Part shown: positions 1 through 5,622 of the stretch, one piece after another
How positions within the stretch are numbered: position 1 is the stretch's first letter
Layout: each line of letters starts with the position of its first letter
Assembly: GCA_017643325.1 (NCBI GenBank)
Contig: JAEPNS010000229.1
Coordinates: forward strand, 1 to 5,909
DNA: 5,909 bases
Direction: 5' to 3'
From: Alphaproteobacteria bacterium
Lineage (GTDB): Bacteria; Pseudomonadota; Alphaproteobacteria; UBA6615
Made by a program: the position numbers and the translations under genes
Notes under the pieces: generated by a model
What the model was told of the DNA's origin: nothing
Database searches by the model: none
Seen by the model: only the letters and a program-made list of their open reading frames with translations

Positions 1-1
1 C

Positions 2-1372
2 TCGAAGTCCAAGATCAAGATCGGCGTGAAGAAGGACGGCACGATCACCGCGGCCGAGGGCCTCTACTGGCTGCAGGCCGGCGGGCTCCCGGGCTCGCCG
101 ATCCGCGGCGCGGCGGGCTGCGCGCTCGCGCCCTACGACATCCCCAACGGCCACACGCTCGGCTACGACGTGGTGTGCAACCGCTCCAAGGTCGCGGCCT
201 ACCGCGCGCCGGGCGCGCCCATCGGGGCGTTCGGCGTGGAGTGCGTGCTCGACGAGCTCGCGGAGAAGATCGGCATGGACCCGCTCGACCTGCGCCTCAA
301 GAACGCCGCGAAGGAAGGCACCGAGGCCGTGCACGGCCCGACCTACGAACTGATGGGCTATGTCGAGTCGCTGGAGGCCGCGAAGGCCCACGACCACTAC
401 AAGGCCCCGCTCGACCGGTCGAAGAACCAGGGGCGCGGCGTCGCATCCGGCTTCTGGTTCAACGCCGGCGGCGAATCCTCGGCCCAGGTGAACATCACGG
501 AGGACGGCAATGTGGTGGTGACCACCGGCCACCCGGACATCGGCGGCTCGCGCGCGAGCATCGCCAACATCTGCGCCGAGCTGCTGGGCATCGACTACCG
601 CCGGGTCTCGGTCCTGATCGGCGACACGGCGACGGTCGGCTTCTCGAACCTGACCGGCGGCAGCCGCGTGCTGTTCGCCTCGTCGATGGTCGTCACCGAG
701 AGCACCAACAAGGTGATCCGCACCCTGTGCGAGCTGGCCGCGAAGATCTGGGACATCGACCCCGACGCGGTCGAGTGGGCGGACGGCGAGGCGCGCCCCG
801 CGGGCGCCAACGCCGGCGAGTTCGACCCGCTGTCGCTGGAGGAGCTGGCGGCGCGCGCCAACGAGACCGGCGGGCCGATCGGCGCCGGCGCCCAGGTCAA
901 CACGGCGGGCGCGTCGGGCGGCTTCGGCACCCACATCTGCGACGTGGAGGTCGACCGCGAGCTCGGGATCGTGCGCGTGCTGCGCTACACCGTCCTGATG
1001 GACGTGGGCCGGGCGATCCACCCGGGCTATGTCGAGGGCCAGATGCAGGGCGGCGCCGTGCAGGCCATCGGCTGGGCGCTGAACGAGGAATACCTCTACG
1101 ACAAGGACGGGAAGGTCGACAATCCGGGCTTCCTCGACTACCGCATGCCGGTCGCCTCGGACCTGCCGATGATCGACACCTACATCATCGAGATCCCGAA
1201 CCCGAAGCACCCCCAGGGCGTGCGCGGGGTGGGCGAGGTGCCGCTCGTGCCGGGCCTGTCGGCGGTGACCAACGCGGTCTACGACGCGCTCGGCATCCGC
1301 TTCAGCGACCTCCCGCTCTCCCCGCCGCGCGTGCTCGCGGGGCTGGAGGGGATGAAGCAGGCGGCGGAGTAG
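2..1372 (+). CDS. Xanthine dehydrogenase-family molybdopterin-binding subunit, C-terminal part (5' end outside window)
   Basis: This is the large, molybdenum-cofactor-binding subunit of a molybdenum hydroxylase of the xanthine dehydrogenase / aldehyde oxidase family. Such enzymes hydroxylate heterocycles, aldehydes or similar carbon centres and pass electrons to separate FeS and FAD subunits, which are not in this window. The frame is open to the left edge, with SKSKIKIG reading into VKKDG, so the GTG at 26 is not the start. About 456 residues are seen, against roughly 700-800 for the whole subunit. Visible signatures are AYRAPGAP (197-220), at the substrate-pocket arginine loop; VECVLDELAEKIGMDPLDLR; a GHPDIGGS loop (527-550); GTHICDVEVD; and RGVGEVPLVP, whose Glu (1235-1237) matches the family's catalytic base. 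The AYR loop matches neither the form I CO dehydrogenase motif (AYRCSFR) nor the form II motif (AYRGAGR), so CO oxidation is unlikely. The substrate cannot be told. Family assignment is secure. Confidence 0.93.
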   Translation, partial: SKSKIKIGVKKDGTITAAEGLYWLQAGGLPGSPIRGAAGCALAPYDIPNGHTLGYDVVCNRSKVAAYRAPGAPIGAFGVECVLDELAEKIGMDPLDLRLKNAAKEGTEAVHGPTYELMGYVESLEAAKAHDHYKAPLDRSKNQGRGVASGFWFNAGGESSAQVNITEDGNVVVTTGHPDIGGSRASIANICAELLGIDYRRVSVLIGDTATVGFSNLTGGSRVLFASSMVVTESTNKVIRTLCELAAKIWDIDPDAVEWADGEARPAGANAGEFDPLSLEELAARANETGGPIGAGAQVNTAGASGGFGTHICDVEVDRELGIVRVLRYTVLMDVGRAIHPGYVEGQMQGGAVQAIGWALNEEYLYDKDGKVDNPGFLDYRMPVASDLPMIDTYIIEIPNPKHPQGVRGVGEVPLVPGLSAVTNAVYDALGIRFSDLPLSPPRVLAGLEGMKQAAE

Positions 1373-1387
1373 AGCCAGCCGTACTTT

Positions 1388-1421
1388 CGTCGTTCCCGCG
1401 AAGGCGGGAACCTATAAACAC
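1388..1421 (+). repeat. REP-like palindromic repeat, left copy
   Basis: This is the left unit of an inverted pair lying 15 bases after the stop of the molybdenum hydroxylase gene. It contains an 8-bp perfect stem, GTTCCCGC (1392-1399) with GCGGGAAC (1404-1411), closed by a GAAG tetraloop, and ends in ATAAACAC. It matches the right copy, read on the other strand, at 29 of 34 positions. The CCCGCGAAGGCGGG core resembles intergenic repeats common in GC-rich proteobacteria; that is from memory, not a search. No U-run follows on either strand, so it is not a classical intrinsic terminator, though it could stabilise 3' ends. Confidence 0.85.
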
Positions 1422-1444
1422 GGGCGGTTGCCTGGTCAGACTCG

Positions 1445-1478
1445 GTGTTTATGGATGCCCGCCTTCGCGGGCATGACG
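1445..1478 (-). repeat. REP-like palindromic repeat, right copy (inverted)
   Basis: This is the right unit of the pair, in the opposite orientation, separated from the left one by 23 bases. Its stem is ATGCCCGC (1455-1462) with GCGGGCAT (1467-1474) and a CTTC loop. Four of the five differences from the left copy fall in two stem pairs and preserve pairing. The outer arms (ATAAACAC on the left, GTGTTTAT on the right) are also complementary, so the whole 1388-1478 block could fold into a cruciform-like structure between the two convergent genes. It ends 20 bases before the Nudix stop codon. Confidence 0.85.
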
Positions 1479-1498
1479 GGACGTTGGAATGGTCCCGC

Positions 1499-1969
1499 CT
1501 AAAGCCCGTCCAGCGACTTCCGCAGCGCCTTGCGGCTGTCCCGGTCATCCAGCTCCCGCAGCAGCTTCGCCAGCCCGCGGTCCCCGACCTTCTTCGCGGC
1601 GCTGTCGAGCGTCACCCAGCGGCGCTTGCGCTGCTTCATCTCCGGCCAGCGTCGCAGTTCCTTGCGCACCAGCATCGGGAACACGACGACCTGCGAGCCG
1701 ATGGCGCGGCTCTCGGTGATCTGCTTCAGGTAGCTGTAGGTGCCGAGCGGCGTGGCGGCCGTCCGGCCCTTCACGCCCGCCTCCTCGAACGCCTCGCGCG
1801 CCGCGCCCTCGGCCGGCGACTCCCCGTCCTCAATCTGCCCCTTGGGCAGGATCCACCGCCCGTCCTGCCGCGAGGTCACGAGCAGCACGCGCAGGTTCGA
1901 CCCGCTGCGCTTGATCGGCAGCGCGGCGGCCTGCTGGATGGAAGAGGAGCTGGAATACACGGGCGACAT
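1499..1969 (-). CDS. Nudix hydrolase, DIPP-like
   Basis: A 156-residue Nudix pyrophosphohydrolase, expected to be cytosolic and to cleave a nucleoside-diphosphate-linked (or polyphosphate-linked) substrate using Mg or Mn. Residues 44-66 match the Nudix box GX5EX7REUXEEXGU exactly: G44, E50, R58, E59, E62, E63, G65. The preceding WILPKG (39-44) is typical of the diphosphoinositol-polyphosphate/Ap(n)A type of Nudix protein, but the substrate cannot be fixed from sequence. The N-terminus carries a run of five serines (6-10), probably disordered; the C-terminal third is basic (KQRKRRW, then KALRKS). The ATG at 1969 is the only reasonable start, because an in-frame TGA lies just upstream. No convincing Shine-Dalgarno precedes it (GTGCGGGT before the ATG), so initiation may be weak or leaderless. 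It is convergent with the molybdenum hydroxylase gene and separated from the upstream same-strand gene by a terminator-like hairpin, so it is probably transcribed alone. Confidence 0.92.
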   Translation of the reverse strand: MSPVYSSSSSIQQAAALPIKRSGSNLRVLLVTSRQDGRWILPKGQIEDGESPAEGAAREAFEEAGVKGRTAATPLGTYSYLKQITESRAIGSQVVVFPMLVRKELRRWPEMKQRKRRWVTLDSAAKKVGDRGLAKLLRELDDRDSRKALRKSLDGL

Positions 1970-1983
1970 ACCCGCACATGTTA

Positions 1984-2011
1984 GTCACCGAAGATGTCAC
2001 GGCTATGTCAC
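1984..2011 (-). promoter_or_regulatory. Three phased GTGAC repeats upstream of the Nudix gene
   Basis: On the - strand GTGAC occurs three times, at + positions 2007-2011, 1996-2000 and 1984-1988, spaced 11 and 12 bases apart, about one helical turn. The first two are GTGACAT and the third GTGACTA. The array lies 15-42 bases upstream of the Nudix start codon, where a promoter or operator would be expected. This geometry suits a protein binding the same face of DNA repeatedly. No clear -35/-10 pair could be identified around it, and no regulator is known, so operator function is inference. Confidence 0.35.
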
Positions 2012-2020
2012 AGATCAATT

Positions 2021-2033
2021 TGTGCACGGCACA
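2021..2033. repeat. Short perfect palindrome TGTGC-ACG-GCACA
   Basis: A 5-bp inverted repeat with a 3-base spacer, located between the terminator-like hairpin and the GTGAC array, about 50-65 bases upstream of the Nudix start. It could be a half-site pair for a dimeric regulator. At this size, chance is a real alternative. Confidence 0.25.
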
Positions 2034-2035
2034 CG

Positions 2036-2068
2036 AAAAACGGCCCCGGAGATCGTTCTCCGGGGTTG
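2036..2068 (-). terminator. Terminator-like hairpin (copy 1) downstream of the HEPN-like gene
   Basis: Read on the - strand, a 9-bp perfect stem (CCCCGGAGA with TCTCCGGGG, + positions 2057-2065 and 2044-2052) closes a 4-base loop. It is followed by CCG and then five T's, as in an intrinsic terminator. It lies about 120 bases after the stop of the HEPN-like gene and ahead of the Nudix promoter region, so it would insulate the two. The surrounding 49 bases (2034-2082) are a direct repeat of 2822-2869, the pnp terminator: 41 of 48 aligned bases match with one gap. Two C-to-T changes at 2066-2067 break the base of the stem on the - strand, so it is probably the weaker copy. Confidence 0.65.
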
Positions 2069-2082
2069 TCTGGTCTTCTTGG

Positions 2083-2821
2083 GCAAGGAAGCGTTTCAAG
2101 GGCAACAGCCAGCATTCATTTCTGCGTGCGGCAAAATGACATGAAGCTATGTAGCTAATTCAACAATCAACCAGACCATTTACGCGAGGACTATTTTTGA
2201 AGAATTGAGAGAAAGTCTCCTTCGAATGAAAATCGAGCTTCGAACCCATCCGGTCCAACCCAGCCCTTTTCAAGTAATGAAACCATCTGACGCCCACAGG
2301 AGAACATCAACTCTCTGTACGATTGCCACAGGGACGGAGGTAAAGGTCGCTGCTCTTTGGTTCGAGCCTCTGAGAGCGCGCAAGGATAACGAGCCCACGA
2401 ATCTAGGCCATCTTCAAACTCAGCAAGAATTTCACTAGCACCGTCCTTTCGGATAAGAAGTGCAGATTTAGCATGTAGCCTCGAAAGGGAATGGGTCCGT
2501 AGTTCTTTCGCTAATGATCCATTCGATATCCAATTTGGATTCTCGTAGACCAAGAAAGCTTTCAACAAATTCTCGATCGCAAAACCCGCCAACAAGAATG
2601 CTGGCTTCTCCACAAGGTCGATCAGCTTTTCGGAGGAGGCACTCGTCTCTTGGATCGACCCAAAACCACGCCCGTCGTAGGTAGAACATGCGGCTGTATG
2701 AAGATTATCTGCACTAAGCAACCATGCGTGTGGATTTGCCTTCAGAACAAATTGTGACGGCTGTGCATTCATCAGTTATCCATTCGTTTTAGTATCCGAA
2801 TAACAGAAAACCAATCTTGTG
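2083..2821. other. AT-rich island between two similar terminators
   Basis: Base composition drops sharply here. One hand-counted 60-base line (2521-2580) has 23 G/C, against 39 of 60 for 3241-3300 in pnp. The island holds one gene (2191-2772, - strand) plus about 108 and 49 noncoding bases at its ends. Both edges are the same ~48-bp terminator sequence in direct orientation. Composition and edges suggest a laterally acquired segment placed downstream of pnp. No transposase, integrase or clear target-site duplication is visible. Confidence 0.6.
2191..2772 (-). CDS. HEPN-like helical protein of unknown function
   Basis: A 193-residue soluble protein with no signal peptide or convincing membrane segment. 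A helix at about residues 55-75 (AGFAIENLLKA at 62-72), then LRTHSLSRL (91-99, with H94) and WARYP (126-130), is the pattern I associate with small HEPN-like helical proteins: AxE(N)LLKA, then an H-x-L turn, then a W-x-RYP motif. This comes from memory of the pattern, not a search. The Arg-x4-6-His motif of RNase-type HEPN toxins is not present at a sensible place: R92-T-H94 is too close and R92 to H100 too far. If it is HEPN it is probably non-catalytic, acting as a binding or partner protein. The start ATG at 2772 has a weak GGA six bases upstream. Codon use is clearly more AT-rich than its neighbours, indicating transfer. It lies in the same direction as pnp but is cut off from it by the pnp terminator. 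A role in defence is possible but unsupported by its neighbours. Confidence 0.75.
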   Translation of the reverse strand: MNAQPSQFVLKANPHAWLLSADNLHTAACSTYDGRGFGSIQETSASSEKLIDLVEKPAFLLAGFAIENLLKAFLVYENPNWISNGSLAKELRTHSLSRLHAKSALLIRKDGASEILAEFEDGLDSWARYPCALSEARTKEQRPLPPSLWQSYRELMFSCGRQMVSLLEKGWVGPDGFEARFSFEGDFLSILQK

Positions 2822-2823
2822 CG

Positions 2824-2856
2824 AAAACGGCCCCGGAGATTGCGCTCCGGGGCCGT
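2824..2856 (-). terminator. Rho-independent terminator of pnp (copy 2)
   Basis: A perfect 12-bp stem, ACGGCCCCGGAG (2827-2838) with CTCCGGGGCCGT (2845-2856), and a 6-base loop. On the - strand it is followed by a TTTT run (2827-2824, sharing the last stem base). It lies 60 bases after the pnp stop codon and should end the truB-rpsO-pnp transcript. Its sequence is repeated on the far side of the AT-rich gene. Confidence 0.88.
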
Positions 2857-2916
2857 CTGGTATTCGTGGCGGGCGTCCGCGAACCGGGTTCGTGGCGCCC
2901 TTTCTAACGCCGAGAC

Positions 2917-5121
2917 TTACTCGGCGGCGTCGCGGTCGCGGCGGGGGCGGCGGCGGCGCGGGCGGTCGTCGCCATCGCCGTCCCGGTCACCCCGGTCACC
3001 GCGCGGCTCGCGCGGCGGGCGGGTGTCCTCGAGCTCCTCGCCGGTCTCCTGGTCGACGACGCGCATAGACAGCTTGACCTTGCCCCGGTCGTCGATGCCC
3101 AGCACCTTGACCTTCACCTCGTCGCCCTCGTTGATCACGTCGGTCACCTGGCCGACGCGCTCGTTCTTGAGCTCGGAGATGTGGACGAGGCCGTCGCGCG
3201 ACCCGAAGAAGTTCACGAAGGCGCCGAAGTCGACCACCTTCACGACCTTGCCGTCGTAGATCACGCCGACCTCCGGCTCGGCCACGATGGAGGTGATCCA
3301 GTCGATCGCCTTCTGGGCCGCGTCGCCGTCGGAGGAGGCGACCTTGATCAGCCCCTCGTCGTCGATGTCGATCTTGCAGCCCGTGGCCTCGCAGATCTCG
3401 CGGATGACCTTGCCGCCGGTGCCGATCACGTCACGGATCTTGTCGGTGGGCACGGTCATCGTGGTGATGCGCGGCGCATGCTGCGACAGCTCGTTGCGCG
3501 AGGTGTCGATGGCCTTGGCCATCTCGTCCAGGATGTGGATGCGGCCATCCTTCGCCTGGTCGAGCGCGATCTCCATGATCTCCTTGGTGATGGACGTGAT
3601 CTTGATGTCCATCTGGAGCGAGGTGATGCCCTCCTTGGTGCCGGCGACCTTGAAGTCCATGTCGCCGAGATGGTCCTCGTCGCCGAGGATGTCGGACAGC
3701 ACGGCAAAGCCGTCGTCTTCCTTGATCAGGCCCATCGCGATGCCCGCGACCGGCGCCTTCAGCGGCACGCCCGCGTCCATCATGGCGAGCGAGGAGCCGC
3801 AGACCGTGGCCATGGAGGACGACCCGTTCGACTCGGTGATCTCGGAGACCACGCGGATCGTGTAGGGGAACTCCTCCTTGGACGGCAGCAGCGGGCGCAG
3901 CGCGCGCCAGGCCAGCTTGCCGTGGCCGATCTCGCGCCGGCCCGTGAAGCCGATGCGGCCGGTCTCACCCACGGAGAAGGGCGGGAAGTTGTAGTGCAGC
4001 AGGAAGTGCTGCCGGTACTCGCCCTCCAGCGCGTCGATGATCTGCTCGTCCTGGCCGGTGCCCAGCGTCGCCACCACGAGACCCTGGGTCTCGCCGCGGG
4101 TGAACAGGGCCGAGCCGTGGGAGCGCGGCAGCATCGAGATCTGGCAGTCGATCGGGCGCACCGTCTTGGTGTCGCGGCCGTCGATGCGCTCGCCAGTGTC
4201 GAGGATGGACCGGCGGACGACGTCGGACTCGAGCGCCTTCAGCGCCGCGCCGGCGCCCGCCTGCTCCTCCTCGGAGAGCTGCTCGATGACAGCCTTCTTC
4301 GCGGCGGAGACCTTCTCCTGGCGGGTGAGCTTGTCCTTCTCGGTGTAGGCCTCGCGGATCGACGCCTCGCCGAGTTCGCGGACCTTCGCCTTGAGGTCCA
4401 GCTCTTCCTGAGACGGCTCGCTGACCGCGCGCGGCTCCTTGGCCGCCCGTTCCGCGACGGAGATGATCAGGTCGATCACGTCCTGGTAGGCCTCGTGGCC
4501 GAACATGACCGCGCCGAGCATGATGTCCTCGGACAGCTGGTGCGCCTCGGACTCGACCATCAGCACGCCTTCCGACGTGCCGGCGACGACCAGGTCCAGC
4601 TCGGATTCGGCGAGCTGGTCGGCGGTCGGGTTCAGCACATACTCGCCGTCGATGTAGCCGACGCGCGCGGCCGCGATCGGGCCGAGGAACGGGATTCCCG
4701 AAATCGTCAGCGCGGCGGACGCGCCGATCAGCGCCGCGATGTCGGGATCGTTCTCCAGGTCATGGCTGACCGTGGTGCAGATGACCTGGGTCTCGTTGCG
4801 GTAGCTCTTGTGGAAGAGCGGGCGGATCGGGCGGTCGATGAGACGGGAGGTGAGCACCTCCTTCTCGGTCGGGCGCCCCTCGCGCTTGAAGAAGCCGCCC
4901 GGGATCTTGCCGGCGGCAAACGTCTTTTCCTGGTAGTGGACCGTCAGCGGGAAGAAGTCGATCCCCTCGCGCGGTGCCTTTTCGCCGACCGCGGTGCAGA
5001 GCACCGAGGATTCGCCGTAGGTGACGAGAACGGCCCCGTCGGCCTGCCGGGCAATGCGCCCGGTCTCAACGGACAGCGTGCGGCCGCCCCATTCGATTTC
5101 CTTACGGACAATGTCAAACAT
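2917..5121 (-). CDS. pnp: Polyribonucleotide nucleotidyltransferase (PNPase)
   Basis: PNPase is a cytosolic phosphorolytic 3'-5' exoribonuclease that degrades mRNA, can also add untemplated tails, and often works within the RNA degradosome. The protein is complete at 734 residues, slightly longer than the ~711 of E. coli. Domains in order: first RNase PH-like domain (about 12-145) carrying the family signature FFKREGRPTEKEVL and RLIDRPIRPLF (77-103); linker and helical domain (about 235-310); second RNase PH-like domain (about 320-545); KH domain (about 555-615) with the loop IGTGGK (566-571); S1 domain (about 618-690). Active-site residues equivalent to E. coli D486, D492 and K494 are present as D483, D489 and K491 in the GDEDHLGDMDFK stretch. 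After the S1 domain comes an Arg/Asp-rich tail (about 700-734). The ATG at 5121 has a GGAG (5129-5132) seven bases upstream. It is last in the truB-rpsO-pnp operon; the structured leader suggests RNase III-dependent autocontrol as known for E. coli pnp, which is inference here. Confidence 0.99.
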   Translation of the reverse strand: MFDIVRKEIEWGGRTLSVETGRIARQADGAVLVTYGESSVLCTAVGEKAPREGIDFFPLTVHYQEKTFAAGKIPGGFFKREGRPTEKEVLTSRLIDRPIRPLFHKSYRNETQVICTTVSHDLENDPDIAALIGASAALTISGIPFLGPIAAARVGYIDGEYVLNPTADQLAESELDLVVAGTSEGVLMVESEAHQLSEDIMLGAVMFGHEAYQDVIDLIISVAERAAKEPRAVSEPSQEELDLKAKVRELGEASIREAYTEKDKLTRQEKVSAAKKAVIEQLSEEEQAGAGAALKALESDVVRRSILDTGERIDGRDTKTVRPIDCQISMLPRSHGSALFTRGETQGLVVATLGTGQDEQIIDALEGEYRQHFLLHYNFPPFSVGETGRIGFTGRREIGHGKLAWRALRPLLPSKEEFPYTIRVVSEITESNGSSSMATVCGSSLAMMDAGVPLKAPVAGIAMGLIKEDDGFAVLSDILGDEDHLGDMDFKVAGTKEGITSLQMDIKITSITKEIMEIALDQAKDGRIHILDEMAKAIDTSRNELSQHAPRITTMTVPTDKIRDVIGTGGKVIREICEATGCKIDIDDEGLIKVASSDGDAAQKAIDWITSIVAEPEVGVIYDGKVVKVVDFGAFVNFFGSRDGLVHISELKNERVGQVTDVINEGDEVKVKVLGIDDRGKVKLSMRVVDQETGEELEDTRPPREPRGDRGDRDGDGDDRPRRRRPRRDRDAAE

Positions 5122-5171
5122 CGTCTATCTCCAACCTGCGTCGCCCGGCCGGGCCTATCCCGGTCCGAACG

Positions 5172-5187
5172 CCCCGTGCCCTCGGGG
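5172..5187 (-). other. Small hairpin in the pnp leader
   Basis: A 5-bp GC-only stem (5172-5176 with 5183-5187) and a 6-base loop, about 50-65 bases upstream of the pnp start codon. Together with the GC-rich palindrome at 5143-5154 it makes the leader highly foldable. No U-run follows, so it is not a terminator. At this GC content its significance is uncertain. Confidence 0.3.
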
Positions 5188-5249
5188 TCTTCGCGCCGCC
5201 ACGCAGCAAATCTGTTTTGACGACGAGTTCGCGGACCTTCCGCGCGGGC

Positions 5250-5285
5250 CGGTATCCGGGACGCCGGATTGCGTCCCTGGATCCG
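5250..5285 (-). promoter_or_regulatory. Long bulged hairpin in the rpsO-pnp spacer, candidate processing site
   Basis: A 7-bp perfect stem GGGACGC (5258-5264) with GCGTCCC (5271-5277) around a 6-base loop. It extends by ATCC/GGAT past a single bulged T at 5278, then by three more pairs past a bulged T at 5253, giving about 14 pairs. There is no U-tract on the - strand beyond it, so it does not look like an intrinsic terminator. In E. coli the rpsO-pnp region holds a stem-loop cleaved by RNase III that starts PNPase autoregulation. This hairpin occupies the matching position, but that role is inferred. Confidence 0.5.
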
Positions 5286-5292
5286 TCTGTGT

Positions 5293-5314
5293 GGCGCCGG
5301 GCCGTGCCCGCGCC
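5293..5314 (-). other. GC-rich hairpin just after the rpsO stop codon
   Basis: GGCGC (5293-5297), a bulged C, then GGGC (5299-5302) pair with GCCC (5306-5309) and GCGCC (5310-5314) across a 3-base loop. It starts about 20 bases after the rpsO stop codon on the - strand. It may protect the 3' end of processed rpsO mRNA or pause polymerase; no U-run follows it. Confidence 0.4.
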
Positions 5315-5334
5315 GTTCGTTGAGGGGCGGGTGC

Positions 5335-5604
5335 CTAGCGGCGCACGCCCACGCGCTCGATCAGGGTGCGATAGCGCGCTTCATCCTTGCGCTTCACATA
5401 GTCGAGCAGACGACGCCGCTGGCCCACCATAAGCAGGAGCCCGCGGCGCGAGTGATGATCCTTGGCATGGGTCTGCAGGTGCCCGGTCAGGTTGTTGATC
5501 CGTTCGGTGAGGATCGCAACCTGGACCTCGGGCGAACCCGTGTCCCCGTCCTTGGTCTGGTATTCCTTGATAAGTTCAGCCTTACGCTCGGGCGTAATCG
5601 ACAT
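5335..5604 (-). CDS. rpsO: 30S ribosomal protein S15
   Basis: S15 is a primary-binding 30S protein that recognises the central domain of 16S rRNA (h20-h22 junction) and helps form a bridge to the 50S subunit. The protein is 89 residues, the family's normal length. It carries the conserved TGSPEVQVA near residues 22-30 and the HLQTHAKDHHSRRGLL and GQRRRLLDYV blocks, which hold the rRNA-contacting His, Asp and Ser residues. The start at 5604 has GGGAG (5614-5618) nine bases upstream, lying in the 17-base gap after truB, so the two genes are cotranscribed and perhaps translationally linked. It is separated from pnp by 213 structured bases. Confidence 0.99.
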   Translation of the reverse strand: MSITPERKAELIKEYQTKDGDTGSPEVQVAILTERINNLTGHLQTHAKDHHSRRGLLLMVGQRRRLLDYVKRKDEARYRTLIERVGVRR

Positions 5605-5622
5605 GTTTCGTTTCTCCCGGCA

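Noticed and set aside
175..1476. A 433-residue + strand frame overlapping the molybdenum hydroxylase gene
   Set aside because: Arg/Gly/Pro-rich shifted-frame shadow of a gene with clear family motifs; it also runs through the palindromic repeats.
1445..1984. A 179-residue + strand frame opposite the Nudix gene
   Set aside because: Begins inside the REP-like repeat, has shadow composition, and lies opposite a perfect Nudix box.
1830..2105. A 91-residue - strand frame overlapping the Nudix start and the terminator hairpin
   Set aside because: Runs through the terminator-like hairpin and into the Nudix gene in another frame; no family resemblance.
2068..2176. GTCTGGT at 2068-2074 and its inverse ACCAGAC at 2170-2176, considered as ends of a mobile element
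   Set aside because: Only seven bases match, no matching end is found beyond the gene, and no transposase is present.
2773..2816. Possible promoter TTGGTT-17 bases-TAAAAC before the HEPN-like gene
   Set aside because: Only 3 of 6 and 4 of 6 matches to the consensus boxes in AT-rich DNA; too weak to list.
5143..5154. GCCCGGCCGGGC palindrome upstream of pnp
   Set aside because: A 12-base all-G/C palindrome with no loop is likely by chance at this GC content; noted only as part of a foldable leader.
3181..5220. A 679-residue open frame on the + strand, antisense to pnp
   Set aside because: It mirrors the pnp codons, is rich in D, L, R, A, G and V as expected from a GC-rich reverse frame, has no recognisable domain, and overlaps a certain gene along its whole length.
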